A stretch of 64,000 bases of DNA from Sphingobacteriaceae bacterium (GTDB taxonomy: Bacteria > Bacteroidota > Bacteroidia > Sphingobacteriales > Sphingobacteriaceae): contig JAGIAD010000028.1 in the NCBI GenBank assembly GCA_017745075.1, positions 310,001-374,000 on the forward strand. The letters are read 5' to 3'. Shown piece by piece: positions 55,072 to 63,696 of the stretch (its first letter is position 1; every line of letters begins with the position of its first letter). Under the pieces are notes generated by a model. That model searched no databases and was not told the origin of the DNA. It saw only the letters and a program-made list of their open reading frames with translations. Both the position numbers and the translations under genes were made by a program.

Positions 55072-55332
55072 CGTTGACAAACTTGATTTTTTTCTAATTG
55101 TTAGTCAGTAACTTGAAACCAGTTATCGCTAATAGATCTGTTTTATATGCGTTAATATCGAAGTTTTGGATTGGGGCTAAGTATAGCAATAAGATCAGCC
55201 AAATTAAGGCAAGTAGTTTACTGTTGAGGAATGAGGCTAGGTCAAAGCAAAACTATCTCTTGTTACAACAAGATGATCGGATCGTGTGCAAACAATCACT
55301 AACAAACCTAATATCAACCAAATTCCAAAAAA

Positions 55333-56637
55333 ATGAAAAAAACAACTTCTTTCCTGGTCAGTATTTTATTGTTACTCGCCTTTTCGTCTTGTAAAAAAAC
55401 AGAGACCTTACAAGAAACAGAAGCCGCAAAAATTAAAAGCAGCATTGCAACTACCGAAAGCTTGGGCGGCTCTTCGCTAAATGTAGGTTTAGGTGGCAAC
55501 GGCTATACCGCTGGCACCGGCGGATTAATTAACGACAGTGGTTTGCACAATTGGACATCAACAAGTACCATTACCAGTGTTTGGTTCCGTTTAGGACTTA
55601 CCGGAAGTTTAACCGTTGCTGTAAAAGGCACCGTACCTTCAGGAAGCAGTAATATTAAAGTAACCATTAACGGAACTGTATTTAATAAAACAATTACAGG
55701 CACAAGCGCCACCATCACTACAATTGGCACCGTAAACATCGCCGCAGCAGGTTATGTTAGGGTAGATATACAGGGTGTCAGCAAAACGGGAAGTTACTTT
55801 GGCGATATTTCTGATCTGGTAATCAGCGGGCCAACTGTTGCTTCTGGTGTACAATATGCCAATACTGTAGCCGACTATTACTGGTCGAGAAGAGGCCCCT
55901 CGTGTCACTTAGGCTATACTGTACCATCAAGCACAGAGTGGTTTTATAGTGAACTTACTGTGCCCAGTGGACAAGATAAAATTGGTTCTTACTTTATGGC
56001 CGATGGTTTTGACGGCGGTTATTTCGGCATGCAGGTTAATTCGGCAACCGAAAGAAGAGTGCTATTCTCGGTATGGGATCCATCAACAGGCTCCACCACC
56101 CTGGTTAGAAAAGGAACCGACATCACGAGCAATGGTTTCGGAGGCGAGGGTACCGGCGGACAATCATATCTGTTATTTAACTGGGTAGCAGGCACCACCT
56201 ATAAATTCTTATTACAAGGTAAACCCGATGGTACCGGTGGCTCTGATTACACGGCATGGTTTTATGCACCAGAAAATGGCGCATGGAAAATTATAGCACA
56301 ATGGAAACGCCCAAATACAACCGCTTATTTAACGGGCATGTATTCATTTATAGAAAACTTCAACCCAGACCAAGGCTATTTGCAAAGAAGCTGCAACTAT
56401 GGCAACCAATGGTATAAAACAAGTACAGGCAGCTGGACAGAGGTTACCGGTGCTAGATTTACTTATGATGCTACCGCCTCGGCAGAACAGCGTATGGATT
56501 ACCAGGGCGGCGTAACAGGCAATAGTTTCTACTTAAAAAATGGCGGTTTCTTTGCTACTTACACCACTTACGGCACCATTTTTACCCGGACAGCTACAGG
56601 TACTGCACCAAGCGTTAATTTAACCACATTACCTTAA
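55333..56637 (+). CDS. DUF3472 lipoprotein
   Basis: A 434-aa lipoprotein (signal ending LAFSSCKKT). A beta-sandwich N-terminal part (about 45-165, likely DUF5077-like) precedes the DUF3472 domain (about 170-425). The latter contains a S-R-R-G-P-S-C-H-L-G-Y segment, F-M-A-D-G-F-D-G-G-Y-F-G-M-Q and Y-S-F-I-E-N-F. DUF3472 proteins are secreted and of unknown activity; a carbohydrate-related role is suspected. The next gene, an EEP-family lipoprotein, follows after 75 nt. Confidence 0.82.
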   Translation: MKKTTSFLVSILLLLAFSSCKKTETLQETEAAKIKSSIATTESLGGSSLNVGLGGNGYTAGTGGLINDSGLHNWTSTSTITSVWFRLGLTGSLTVAVKGTVPSGSSNIKVTINGTVFNKTITGTSATITTIGTVNIAAAGYVRVDIQGVSKTGSYFGDISDLVISGPTVASGVQYANTVADYYWSRRGPSCHLGYTVPSSTEWFYSELTVPSGQDKIGSYFMADGFDGGYFGMQVNSATERRVLFSVWDPSTGSTTLVRKGTDITSNGFGGEGTGGQSYLLFNWVAGTTYKFLLQGKPDGTGGSDYTAWFYAPENGAWKIIAQWKRPNTTAYLTGMYSFIENFNPDQGYLQRSCNYGNQWYKTSTGSWTEVTGARFTYDATASAEQRMDYQGGVTGNSFYLKNGGFFATYTTYGTIFTRTATGTAPSVNLTTLP

Positions 56638-56659
56638 TCTAACCATCTTATCATAATGA

Positions 56660-56694
56660 TATCCCAGGTACTCGACTACCGCGTGCCTGGGGTA
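56660..56694. other. Stem-loop between the DUF3472 and EEP genes
   Basis: TATCCCAGGTAC (56660-56671) pairs with GTGCCTGGGGTA (56683-56694), 12 bp including two G-U, with an 11-nt loop. There is no U-run, so it may stabilise or attenuate the transcript rather than terminate it. Confidence 0.55.
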
Positions 56695-56712
56695 TATTAA
56701 TCCATAGAAATT

Positions 56713-58110
56713 ATGAAAAATAATTATCTGGCCATTATCTTGTTTAGTTTTCTTTTTATGAGCTGCAAGAAAGATCATCCCCTCACATCATCAAACAATA
56801 CCGCCTCATTTAAACCACAAACATTAGGGGTTACTAACACTTCGACCCCAATTAAGCTAAAAGTTCTACAATTAAACGTTTGGCAAGAGGGTACGAAAGT
56901 AACAGGAGGCTTTAACGGCATTGTGGATGCAATTGTGCAATCGGGGGCCGATGTGATTACCTTAAGTGAAGTACGTAATTACAACAATACAAATTTTAGT
57001 GCCAGGATTGTTACGGCGTTGCAAGCAAAAGGACTTACTTTTTACTCCTTTAAGGATGATAATGTGGGCATTGTATCTAAATATCCGATTGCTTCCTTCA
57101 AAGCAGCTATATACGGAAATGCATTTGATAAAATCATTATAAAGCTTAACGTGAATACTCAGGTCGCGGTTTATTCGGCACATTTAGATTACCTGAATTA
57201 TGCCTGTTACCTGCCGAGAGGTTATGATGGTAACAGTTTTCAAAAGATAAGTCAACCCATAACCGACGTAAATGCCGTTTTGGCTTCCAACTTACAATCG
57301 AGCAGAGATGAGCAAATTACCGCTTTTATTAACGATGCCAAGTTGGAAAGAGATAGCGGAAGAATTGTAATATTGGGCGGAGATTTTAATGAACCTTCTC
57401 ATTTAGACTGGGTTGATGCGCAAAAAAACTTATTCGATCATCATGGTACCATTATACCTTGGCAAGGAAGTGTAGCCTTATATGCTAAAGGATTTAAAGA
57501 TTCATACCGGGTTAAAAATCCAAATCCAGTGTTGGCTCCCGGCTTTACCTGGGCAGCTTTTAATACCAGCGCAACTTTATCATCGCTTGTTTGGGCACCC
57601 GATGCCGACGAAAGAGATCGGATTGATTATCTATATTATGCCGATAACAGCAACAGGGTAAGCGTTGATGAATCTGTTGTATTTGGGCCATCGGGTTCTA
57701 TAGTACGTGGACAGGGTTACGAAGATGCTACTTATACCAACCCTTTTATTATCCCTACAGGTACATGGCCTTCTGATCATAAAGGCCTGATTACCACGTT
57801 TTCAATTACGACAGTTGTACCCAGTTTAACCCTAAACAAAACTACCTATTCAACCGGGGAAACCATTACGGTAAATTTTGCCAACGGCTCTACCGATTCG
57901 CAGGCTTGGGTAGGCATCTATCAAAATGGCAAAGTACCCGGCACCAGTAATTATGCCAGCACATGGAAATATACCAACGGACTTTCAACCGGAAGCGCAA
58001 CACTAACACTGCCTGCCAATAGTCCTGTGGGTTCCTACTTTGTGGCTTATTTTAAGGATAACGCTTATGTTGAAATTGCACCAAGAGTTGCTTTTACGTA
58101 TGGTAACTAA
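56713..58110 (+). CDS. Secreted endonuclease/exonuclease/phosphatase-family lipoprotein
   Basis: A 465-aa lipoprotein (signal ending LFMSCKKD). The EEP fold (about 45-370) shows the metal-dependent phosphodiesterase motifs L-Q-L-N-V-W, L-S-E-V-R, S-A-H-L-D-Y, G-G-D-F-N-E-P and W-P-S-D-H-K-G, plus D-R-I-D-Y-L-Y-Y. A C-terminal beta-sandwich (about 375-465) follows. It could cleave nucleic acids, phosphoinositols or sphingolipids at the surface. It appears to form an operon with the DUF3472 gene. Confidence 0.88.
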   Translation: MKNNYLAIILFSFLFMSCKKDHPLTSSNNTASFKPQTLGVTNTSTPIKLKVLQLNVWQEGTKVTGGFNGIVDAIVQSGADVITLSEVRNYNNTNFSARIVTALQAKGLTFYSFKDDNVGIVSKYPIASFKAAIYGNAFDKIIIKLNVNTQVAVYSAHLDYLNYACYLPRGYDGNSFQKISQPITDVNAVLASNLQSSRDEQITAFINDAKLERDSGRIVILGGDFNEPSHLDWVDAQKNLFDHHGTIIPWQGSVALYAKGFKDSYRVKNPNPVLAPGFTWAAFNTSATLSSLVWAPDADERDRIDYLYYADNSNRVSVDESVVFGPSGSIVRGQGYEDATYTNPFIIPTGTWPSDHKGLITTFSITTVVPSLTLNKTTYSTGETITVNFANGSTDSQAWVGIYQNGKVPGTSNYASTWKYTNGLSTGSATLTLPANSPVGSYFVAYFKDNAYVEIAPRVAFTYGN

Positions 58111-58595
58111 GGGATAAAGCGGAATATTTTTACTTCAAGAAAAGCAAAATCCACATGACTGAATTCCAATGATCATTAAGCAAAAATCAAATGATTTTAG
58201 CGCAACAAATTGTCACCCTGGTTGAAAAAGCCACTATCTCACTAAAATACAAACCCTTAAGCATAAATAACTGAGATTTATGCCAACCCAAATCTGTATT
58301 TAAGCGCTATGAACAGCACCAGATCATGGCCATTCCTGCCACTCTGAGTGAGCTAGTGACAAAGGACCATCCTATGCGCATTGTGAATAATGCCATTAAC
58401 CGGGTTAATATCCAGCGGCTCCAGGATGCTTATAAGATCAAGGGCACCTTAAACGGTGTCTATTTCCATTGAAGTAATTTCTAAAAAAAATAGACCAAAG
58501 GTTTTGAAAGCAGCAAGCTCAATGCTTAAAGTTAAAAAAAACCAAACTATCTAAAACTTCACCTGGTTATATCTATACCTATGAAAGACATTATT
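58111..58595. other. Intergenic region with an IS fragment
   Basis: About 485 bp without an intact gene. It carries the N-terminal piece of an IS1182-type transposase (58299-58472) and otherwise AT-rich sequence. No inverted terminal repeats were recognised. Confidence 0.55.
58299..58472 (+). pseudogene. N-terminal fragment of an IS1182/IS5-like transposase
   Basis: A 57-codon frame reads F-K-R-Y-E-Q-H-Q-I-M-A-I-P-A-T-L-S-E-L-V followed by H-P-M-R-I-V-N-N-A-I-N. This matches the opening of IS1182-type transposases (F-K-x-Y-x-Q-x-Q-x-x-L-x-P x-x-L-x-x-L-V). It stops at a TGA, and the catalytic DDE part is absent. A leftover of a past insertion. Confidence 0.72.
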
Positions 58596-59602
58596 ATGGA
58601 AGAAAAAAAAACGTTACACGACGCGAGGCTATTGGAGGTCTCGGAATCGGATTGGCCAGCATGGCCATTTCACCTGATTTAAGTGCAGCGCCGTTAAGCC
58701 AAAACAATGACTGGCCCCTGGCTGCACTTGAAGATCCGACAACCAAGTATCCGCGGCCGCCTTTCAATCATCAAAATCAGCCGTGGCCAGCACTGGCCAG
58801 CAAAATGGTACCAAGACCTGATCATGGCGAAGCCAGTTACAAAGGTTCGGGCCGTTTGATGGGCAGAAAGGCGCTCATTACAGGAGGCGATTCCGGGATG
58901 GGCAGGGCCGCAGCCATTGCTTATGCCAGAGAAGGTGCAGACGTTGCCATCGGCTATCTTCCACAGGAAGAACCAGATGCTAAAGAAGTAATAGCGCTAA
59001 TAAAAAAGGCTGGCCGTAAAGCTGTTGCAATTCCGGGAGATATCTGAGATGAAGCCTTTTGCAAAAAAATGGTAGATACCGCAGTAAACCAGTTGGGTGG
59101 CCTCGATATCCTGGTTAGTAATGCAGCAAGACAACAGAGTACGCCGTCACTTGCTGATTTGACCAGCGATCAGTTTGACTGGACCATAAAAACAAACATA
59201 TATGCCCCGTTCTGGATTATTAAAGCGGCCTTGCCCCATTTGAAACCCGGATCGTGCATTATCGGAACTACTTCAGTACAGGCAACCGATCCTTCGCCGG
59301 ATCTTTATGATTATGCCCAAACCAAAGCCGCCACAACAAATTTTGTAAAATCTCTGGCTAAACAACTTGGCCCTAAAGGCATTCGGGTAAATGGCGTTGC
59401 ACCGGGCCCTATCTGGACACCCTTACAGATGGGAGGTGGATCAACCCCTGAGAAACTTAAAGAATTTGGTAAAGACACTGCGTTGGGCAGACCCGGCCAA
59501 CCTGCAGAGCTGGCATCAATTTATGTTCAGCTGGCTGCAAACGATGCGAGTTTTTCTACCGGACAAATATATGTTGCCGCAGGTGGAAACGGCCAACTGT
59601 AA
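58596..59602 (+). pseudogene. SDR-family oxidoreductase disrupted by a frameshift and a nonsense codon
   Basis: The NAD(P)-dependent short-chain dehydrogenase is readable across both halves: cofactor motif T-G-G-D-S-G-M-G, S-N-A-A-R and catalytic Y-A-Q-T-K. There are two lesions. The ATG at 58596 (MEEKKT) is out of phase with the body; the body frame carries a Tat-like V-T-R-R-E-A-I-G-G-L-G-I-G-L-A and lacks a start, and adding one A to the nine-A run at 58603-58611 would join them. An in-frame TGA at 59045-59047 (G-D-I-stop-D-E-A-F) looks like CGA mutated to TGA. It resembles the general-stress YhdF/YghA-type SDRs and adjoins a stress cluster. Confidence 0.82.
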
Positions 59603-59621
59603 ACGCCTAATGTAATTGGCG

Positions 59622-60107
59622 ATGATTACACTACATGACCTGATTGAACGGAAGAACGACTTAACTGCGCTGCAAATGGCGGTACGGGGGATCCTTGTTT
59701 TTATAGTAGCTTATCTATTGATCAGGATTTCCGGTCGCAGGTCTTTTGGCATGAAAAGTCCGGTAGACAGTATTATTGTTATACTCCTTGGCGCAATCTT
59801 AAGCCGTGCTGCGGTTGGCGCCTCTCCCTTCATACCTGTAGTTGTAACCTGCCTGGCTATCGTATTGCTCCACCGTACTTTAACATGGCTCGTCGCCATT
59901 AGTCCAACGTTCGGAAAATTGGCGGGAGAAAAAATTCTACTTTATGAAAAAGGAAAATTCAGGGAGGTGAAACTCAAACGGGCATTGATATCCAGGGCTG
60001 AAATTATGCAACATACAAGAACTATTCTTCATTCAGAAAATTTAGATAACGTAGATAAAATTTACATGGAAAGTGATGGAAAGATTTCAATAATACTGAA
60101 AATTTAA
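59622..60107 (+). CDS. DUF421 (YetF-like) membrane protein
   Basis: A 161-aa protein with three N-terminal hydrophobic segments (about 20-90) and a cytoplasmic domain carrying L-I-R-I-S-G-R-R-S-F-G and the E-K-I-L-L-Y-E-K-G-K-F pattern of the DUF421/YetF family. I chose the ATG at 59622; a TTG two codons earlier is in frame. It follows the broken SDR gene by 20 nt. Function unknown; often found among stress genes. Confidence 0.85.
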   Translation: MITLHDLIERKNDLTALQMAVRGILVFIVAYLLIRISGRRSFGMKSPVDSIIVILLGAILSRAAVGASPFIPVVVTCLAIVLLHRTLTWLVAISPTFGKLAGEKILLYEKGKFREVKLKRALISRAEIMQHTRTILHSENLDNVDKIYMESDGKISIILKI

Positions 60108-60128
60108 TGCCTTTTAATAAGTCAGTTC

Positions 60129-60166
60129 GGAAAGGATGCTACAGTTAATTTGCATGCATCCTTTTC
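60129..60166. terminator. Hairpin between convergent DUF421 and acidic-protein genes
   Basis: GGAAAGGATGC (60129-60139) pairs with GCATCCTTTTC (60156-60166), 11 bp with one G-U, loop of 16. A T-rich 3' arm but no clean U-run. It probably ends both transcripts. Confidence 0.55.
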
Positions 60167-60175
60167 GGTGGCCAT

Positions 60176-60370
60176 TCATCTGCCTGCATTGTTTTTATCT
60201 GTTTGCTCGTCAACATCCGAATCAGACTTTGCTGTTTGTTCAGCAAGTTTGTCAACAGCATCATCATCCTCACTGGCCGTGTCAGCATCACTTCCCTTGA
60301 TCTGTGAGACCGGAATATTTCCTATTTTCTCTTCATTTTCCTGATCGACTGGTGTTTTTTTATTTTCCAT
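60176..60370 (-). CDS. Small acidic hydrophilic protein
   Basis: A 64-aa protein, very rich in Asp, Glu, Lys and Gln, starting MENKKTPVDQENEEKIG and with runs such as A-S-E-D-D-D-A-V-D. No hydrophobic core is visible, so it is likely intrinsically disordered. ATG start, its own promoter region and its place beside catalase and ferritin-like genes suggest a stress-related small protein. No family is recognised. Confidence 0.6.
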   Translation of the reverse strand: MENKKTPVDQENEEKIGNIPVSQIKGSDADTASEDDDAVDKLAEQTAKSDSDVDEQTDKNNAGR

Positions 60371-60470
60371 GGCTTTAAGTTTTGTTTAACATAGTCAGAA
60401 GGCAGATTATCTGTTATTTACTAAATCCTCTTTTATTAGAAATAAGCTAACTGTACCGGTTTAGTGGGAT

Positions 60471-60503
60471 TAAAAACAGCCAGGCTGGATGATTACCTGG
60501 CTG
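60471..60503 (-). terminator. Intrinsic terminator of the catalase gene
   Basis: CAGCCAGG (60477-60484) and CCTGGCTG (60496-60503) form a perfect 8-bp stem with an 11-nt loop. On the minus strand it is followed by UUUUUA, 43 nt after the catalase stop. Confidence 0.88.
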
Positions 60504-60546
60504 AAATAATATTTAAATTAATGTTGCTGTTAAAATTAACCACATT

Positions 60547-62739
60547 TTATGCCGGAATTTTTCTTGGCACTTCTCTGTCCCAAAATCTATGTAAAGCAAT
60601 CATTCTGATAAACAACGCTACTAATGAAGAAAGATCTTCTGAAACAACTATTCCTTCGCGCAGAACAGTCTCCTGCGAATATTCGTCCGGAAGTTTTTTA
60701 TAAAAGTAAGTGGCCTCTAAAACCTGTATGGCCGCTACGTCGGCTGCTATCGCCTTACAATGCTTAAAGGCCTCGTTCAGAAAATGTACTGCATTAGCTT
60801 CTGCTTCTAATGTAGCAGAACTATTTGTTCCGCCTGCAAGATAAACGGCATCATAAAGCACGGAGGCCGCAGTAAGAAAGCTTTCATCCACCTGGATCTG
60901 CTGATCTTCCTGTGAAAGAATTGTGCCCAGCTTTGGCGCGATGATGTGTACAATTGCACCCTCGGCTACAAGGGCATCTTTCACTTTACTGAGCGATTTC
61001 CCATCTACCCCGTCTGCTGCAAGAATGGCAATCCTTCTCGTAGCAATGGTATCTTTAACCGTTCCGGACATACTTAATGCTTCTGATTTTGCAAGTTCCC
61101 CTTCTTTTTGTTCTGGAGTATAGTCAGCAGGATCAGCATCTGCCGGTACGCTGCTATTCAGCTCTTCCAACGGAATAAGCGGAACGTGAAGTCCAAGGGA
61201 ATAGGCTACTGCTGCAGCAAGGCCCTTGTCAATATGACTGAGTAAGCCCAGCATACGTGTTCTTACCTCAACCATTTTTACCTTACCCAGTTCGAAACTT
61301 AAGGCATCTATCAGGTGGTTTTTTTCAGCTTCAGACTGGCTGTTAAAGAACAACCTGGCCTGTGAAAAGTGATCGAAAAAACTCCTGCTTCTTGCGCGGA
61401 TCTTCCTGGCGTCAATACGTTCATTATAACTTACAAAACCCCCGTCTGCTGCCGTAACCTGTTGCGGATCGTTTGCAGCTATTCCATTAGGGCCATAGCT
61501 GGTCTTCCCGCGGTTAATGGTTTGTCTCATATAACCATCGCGCTGGTTATTGTGTACAGGCACCACTGGCCGGTTAATAGGAATTTCATGGAAATTTGGT
61601 CCGCCCAGCCTGATGAGCTGCGTATCGGTATAGGAGAACAACCTTCCCTGTAAAAGCGGGTCGTTGGTAAAATCTATTCCGGGTACAACATGCCCAACAT
61701 GAAAGGCAACTTGTTCAGTTTCTGCAAAAAAATTGTCAGGATTGCGGTTTAAGGTCATTTTTCCTACACGTTGCACAGGTACCAATTCTTCAGGGATGAT
61801 TTTAGTCGGGTCTAACAAGTCGAAACCAAATTTAAACTCATCTTCTTCAGCAACGATCTGAACGCCAAGCTCCCACTCCGGAAAAGCACCAGCTTCTATT
61901 GCATCCCAAAGATCCCTTCTGTGAAAATCGGGATCTTTGCCGGAAATATTCTGTGCTTCATCCCAGGCAACCGAGTGTACGCCTAGTAGTGGTTTCCAGT
62001 GAAATTTAACAAAACTTGCCACACCCTGCGCATTAACAAAGCGGAAGGTATGTACCCCAAATCCTTCCATCATCCTGTAACTTCGCGGGATGGCCCTGTC
62101 ACTCATCAGCCACATCACCATGTGGGCAGATTCGGGCATATGCGAAATGAAATCCCAAAAAGTATCATGCGCAGATGCTGCCTGCGGAATTTCGTTATCT
62201 GGCTCAGGCTTTACGGCATGTACCAAATCTGGAAATTTAACTGCATCCTGAATAAAAAAGACAGGCATATTGTTGCCTACCAGGTCAAAATTACCTTCCT
62301 GGGTATAAAACTTTACCGCAAAACCACGAACATCACGCGCCAGATCGGTTGAACCTCTTGATCCTGCTACCGTAGAAAACCGAACAAAAACGGGTGTTTC
62401 AAGCCCCGGATCGCAAAGGAATGCTGCGCGGGTAGTGGAAGACATATCTTCGTATACCTTAAACACCCCGTGTGCGCCTGATCCCCTGGCATGTACAATA
62501 CGCTCAGGTATCCGCTCATGGTCGAAATGGGTAATTTTTTCCCTTAATATAAAATCTTCCAGTAATGTTGCACCGCGATCTCCTGCTTTAAGCGAATTCT
62601 GATCGTCGTTTATGTTAACGCCATGATTGGTTGTGAGCTTTGTACCGGTAGAATCTGCAACAAAGGCCTCAAGTTTTGTGGTTTTATCATTATCCTGTTT
62701 TATCGGCCTGGTATCTTTTATGGTTGTTTTTTTTGCCAT
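60547..62739 (-). CDS. katE: Large-subunit (HPII-type) catalase
   Basis: Heme catalase of 730 aa that disproportionates hydrogen peroxide. The core shows I-V-H-A-R-G-S-G-A-H-G (distal His), the V-G-N-N-M-P-V-F-F segment (distal Asn) and the proximal heme ligand in R-L-F-S-Y-T-D-T-Q-L-I-R-L-G. The C-terminal extension (about 580-725) is the class-I glutamine-amidotransferase/DJ-1-like domain typical of clade-2 catalases. The start is MAKKTTIKD: it is preceded by AGGAG (62745-62749), a rare clear Shine-Dalgarno in this window, and lies 13 nt after the DUF892 stop. Confidence 0.96.
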   Translation of the reverse strand: MAKKTTIKDTRPIKQDNDKTTKLEAFVADSTGTKLTTNHGVNINDDQNSLKAGDRGATLLEDFILREKITHFDHERIPERIVHARGSGAHGVFKVYEDMSSTTRAAFLCDPGLETPVFVRFSTVAGSRGSTDLARDVRGFAVKFYTQEGNFDLVGNNMPVFFIQDAVKFPDLVHAVKPEPDNEIPQAASAHDTFWDFISHMPESAHMVMWLMSDRAIPRSYRMMEGFGVHTFRFVNAQGVASFVKFHWKPLLGVHSVAWDEAQNISGKDPDFHRRDLWDAIEAGAFPEWELGVQIVAEEDEFKFGFDLLDPTKIIPEELVPVQRVGKMTLNRNPDNFFAETEQVAFHVGHVVPGIDFTNDPLLQGRLFSYTDTQLIRLGGPNFHEIPINRPVVPVHNNQRDGYMRQTINRGKTSYGPNGIAANDPQQVTAADGGFVSYNERIDARKIRARSRSFFDHFSQARLFFNSQSEAEKNHLIDALSFELGKVKMVEVRTRMLGLLSHIDKGLAAAVAYSLGLHVPLIPLEELNSSVPADADPADYTPEQKEGELAKSEALSMSGTVKDTIATRRIAILAADGVDGKSLSKVKDALVAEGAIVHIIAPKLGTILSQEDQQIQVDESFLTAASVLYDAVYLAGGTNSSATLEAEANAVHFLNEAFKHCKAIAADVAAIQVLEATYFYKKLPDEYSQETVLREGIVVSEDLSSLVALFIRMIALHRFWDREVPRKIPA

Positions 62740-62752
62740 TTTTTCTCCTTTT

Positions 62753-63307
62753 TTAAGCCTCCTCGGCTGCTTTGTAATTAATCTCACTTTCAGCAATATC
62801 AGCAAGTTTGGTATCGGCAAGTCTTTCTTCAGCAAGGGTTTGTTCCAGTAAATCTGCAACTTCTGTTAAACCCAATGTTGTTGCCAGTTGGAAAAGTCCG
62901 TTATAAGACGCAATTTCATAGTGTTCAACCTTCTGGCTGGCTAATATGATACCTACATCACGTGTTGCAGTTCCTGCCGTTGTTTCTTCGATAATGCTTT
63001 CACCCTCTTTACCCAGTCCTTCCATTGCATCACACTTTTTTGCAATGGGTTTTTCGCCAAGAAGTTCAAAAACCTTTTCAAGCCTGGTTACATGCCCCTT
63101 GGTTTCTGTAAGATGTGACTCAATTGCTCCTTTAAGTGCCGGTGCAGTAGCGCTGGCAATCATTTTAGGTAAATTTTTAACCAAATGATTCTCTGCCCAG
63201 TAAAGATCACTGATTCCATCTTTAAAAAGCTCTTCCAAGGGTGAAGAAGCCGCTACCGTGGCTTTGGCACTAAGTTTTGGCTTACTGCCGCTGTCTTGTT
63301 TTTTCAT
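62753..63307 (-). CDS. DUF892 ferritin-like protein (YciE/YciF family)
   Basis: A 184-aa helical-bundle protein. Features are L-E-E-L-F-K-D-G-I-S-D-L-Y-W-A-E, followed by E-S-H-L-T-E-T-K-G-H-V-T-R-L-E and Q-K-V-E-H-Y-E-I-A-S-Y, carrying the Glu/His ligands of the diiron-type fold. YciE/YciF proteins are stress-induced. It forms an operon with katE. The start MKKQDSGSK (63307) is preferred over one 11 codons upstream. Confidence 0.9.
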   Translation of the reverse strand: MKKQDSGSKPKLSAKATVAASSPLEELFKDGISDLYWAENHLVKNLPKMIASATAPALKGAIESHLTETKGHVTRLEKVFELLGEKPIAKKCDAMEGLGKEGESIIEETTAGTATRDVGIILASQKVEHYEIASYNGLFQLATTLGLTEVADLLEQTLAEERLADTKLADIAESEINYKAAEEA

Positions 63308-63696
63308 GGTATATTTTTTAAGTTTAAGATGTTTCATCATTAACCATCATTATTAGAACCTTTATTTTGTTATTTGGTTTCCGAAATTTAATCGTATGGG
63401 TAAAAGATGGTTCTCTGTGCAAACTTCCCTTCAAAACCATTTGCTAAAACAGCTTGTTGTTTAGTCAAAAAAGCCTCTTTAATCAGCTAATGAGATGAGC
63501 CACCAGCTAAATGTTACTATTATGAACAGCGACAATATGGACACCGTGGGCAAATTGCTCATCAGTAAAATGTTGCCGCTATTGTAATACTAACGATTTT
63601 CCTAAGGCAGAGCGGTTCGCCTGAATCAAAACCTGTTGATGCACCCCCATATGGAAACAGGAAAATAAACCGATCAGAAAATAAAATAAAAAGCTT
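63308..63696. other. Divergent intergenic region before pyrophosphatase
   Basis: About 390 bp containing the promoter regions of the DUF892-katE operon (minus) and the pyrophosphatase gene (plus). A 30-codon plus-strand ATG frame at about 63495 has no support. No repeat or palindrome was recognised. Confidence 0.4.

Larger units (their letters stand above)
53640..55332. other. Gene-poor, decayed region
   Basis: About 1.7 kb of AT-rich sequence without an intact gene. It holds a frameshifted lipoprotein-like remnant (53886-54050), short frames on the complement at 54264-54401 (45 codons) and 54377-54500 (a membrane-helix-like V-T-A-G-L-V-V-I-G-M-L-L-I-S-I without a start codon), the tail of a CzcA-type pump (54704-54835) and two CAAACGTTTG palindromes. 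Confidence 0.6.

Noticed and set aside
59045..59047. TGA in the SDR gene as a selenocysteine codon
   Set aside because: The position is not a catalytic or redox site in SDRs and no SECIS-like hairpin follows. A CGA-to-TGA mutation is simpler.
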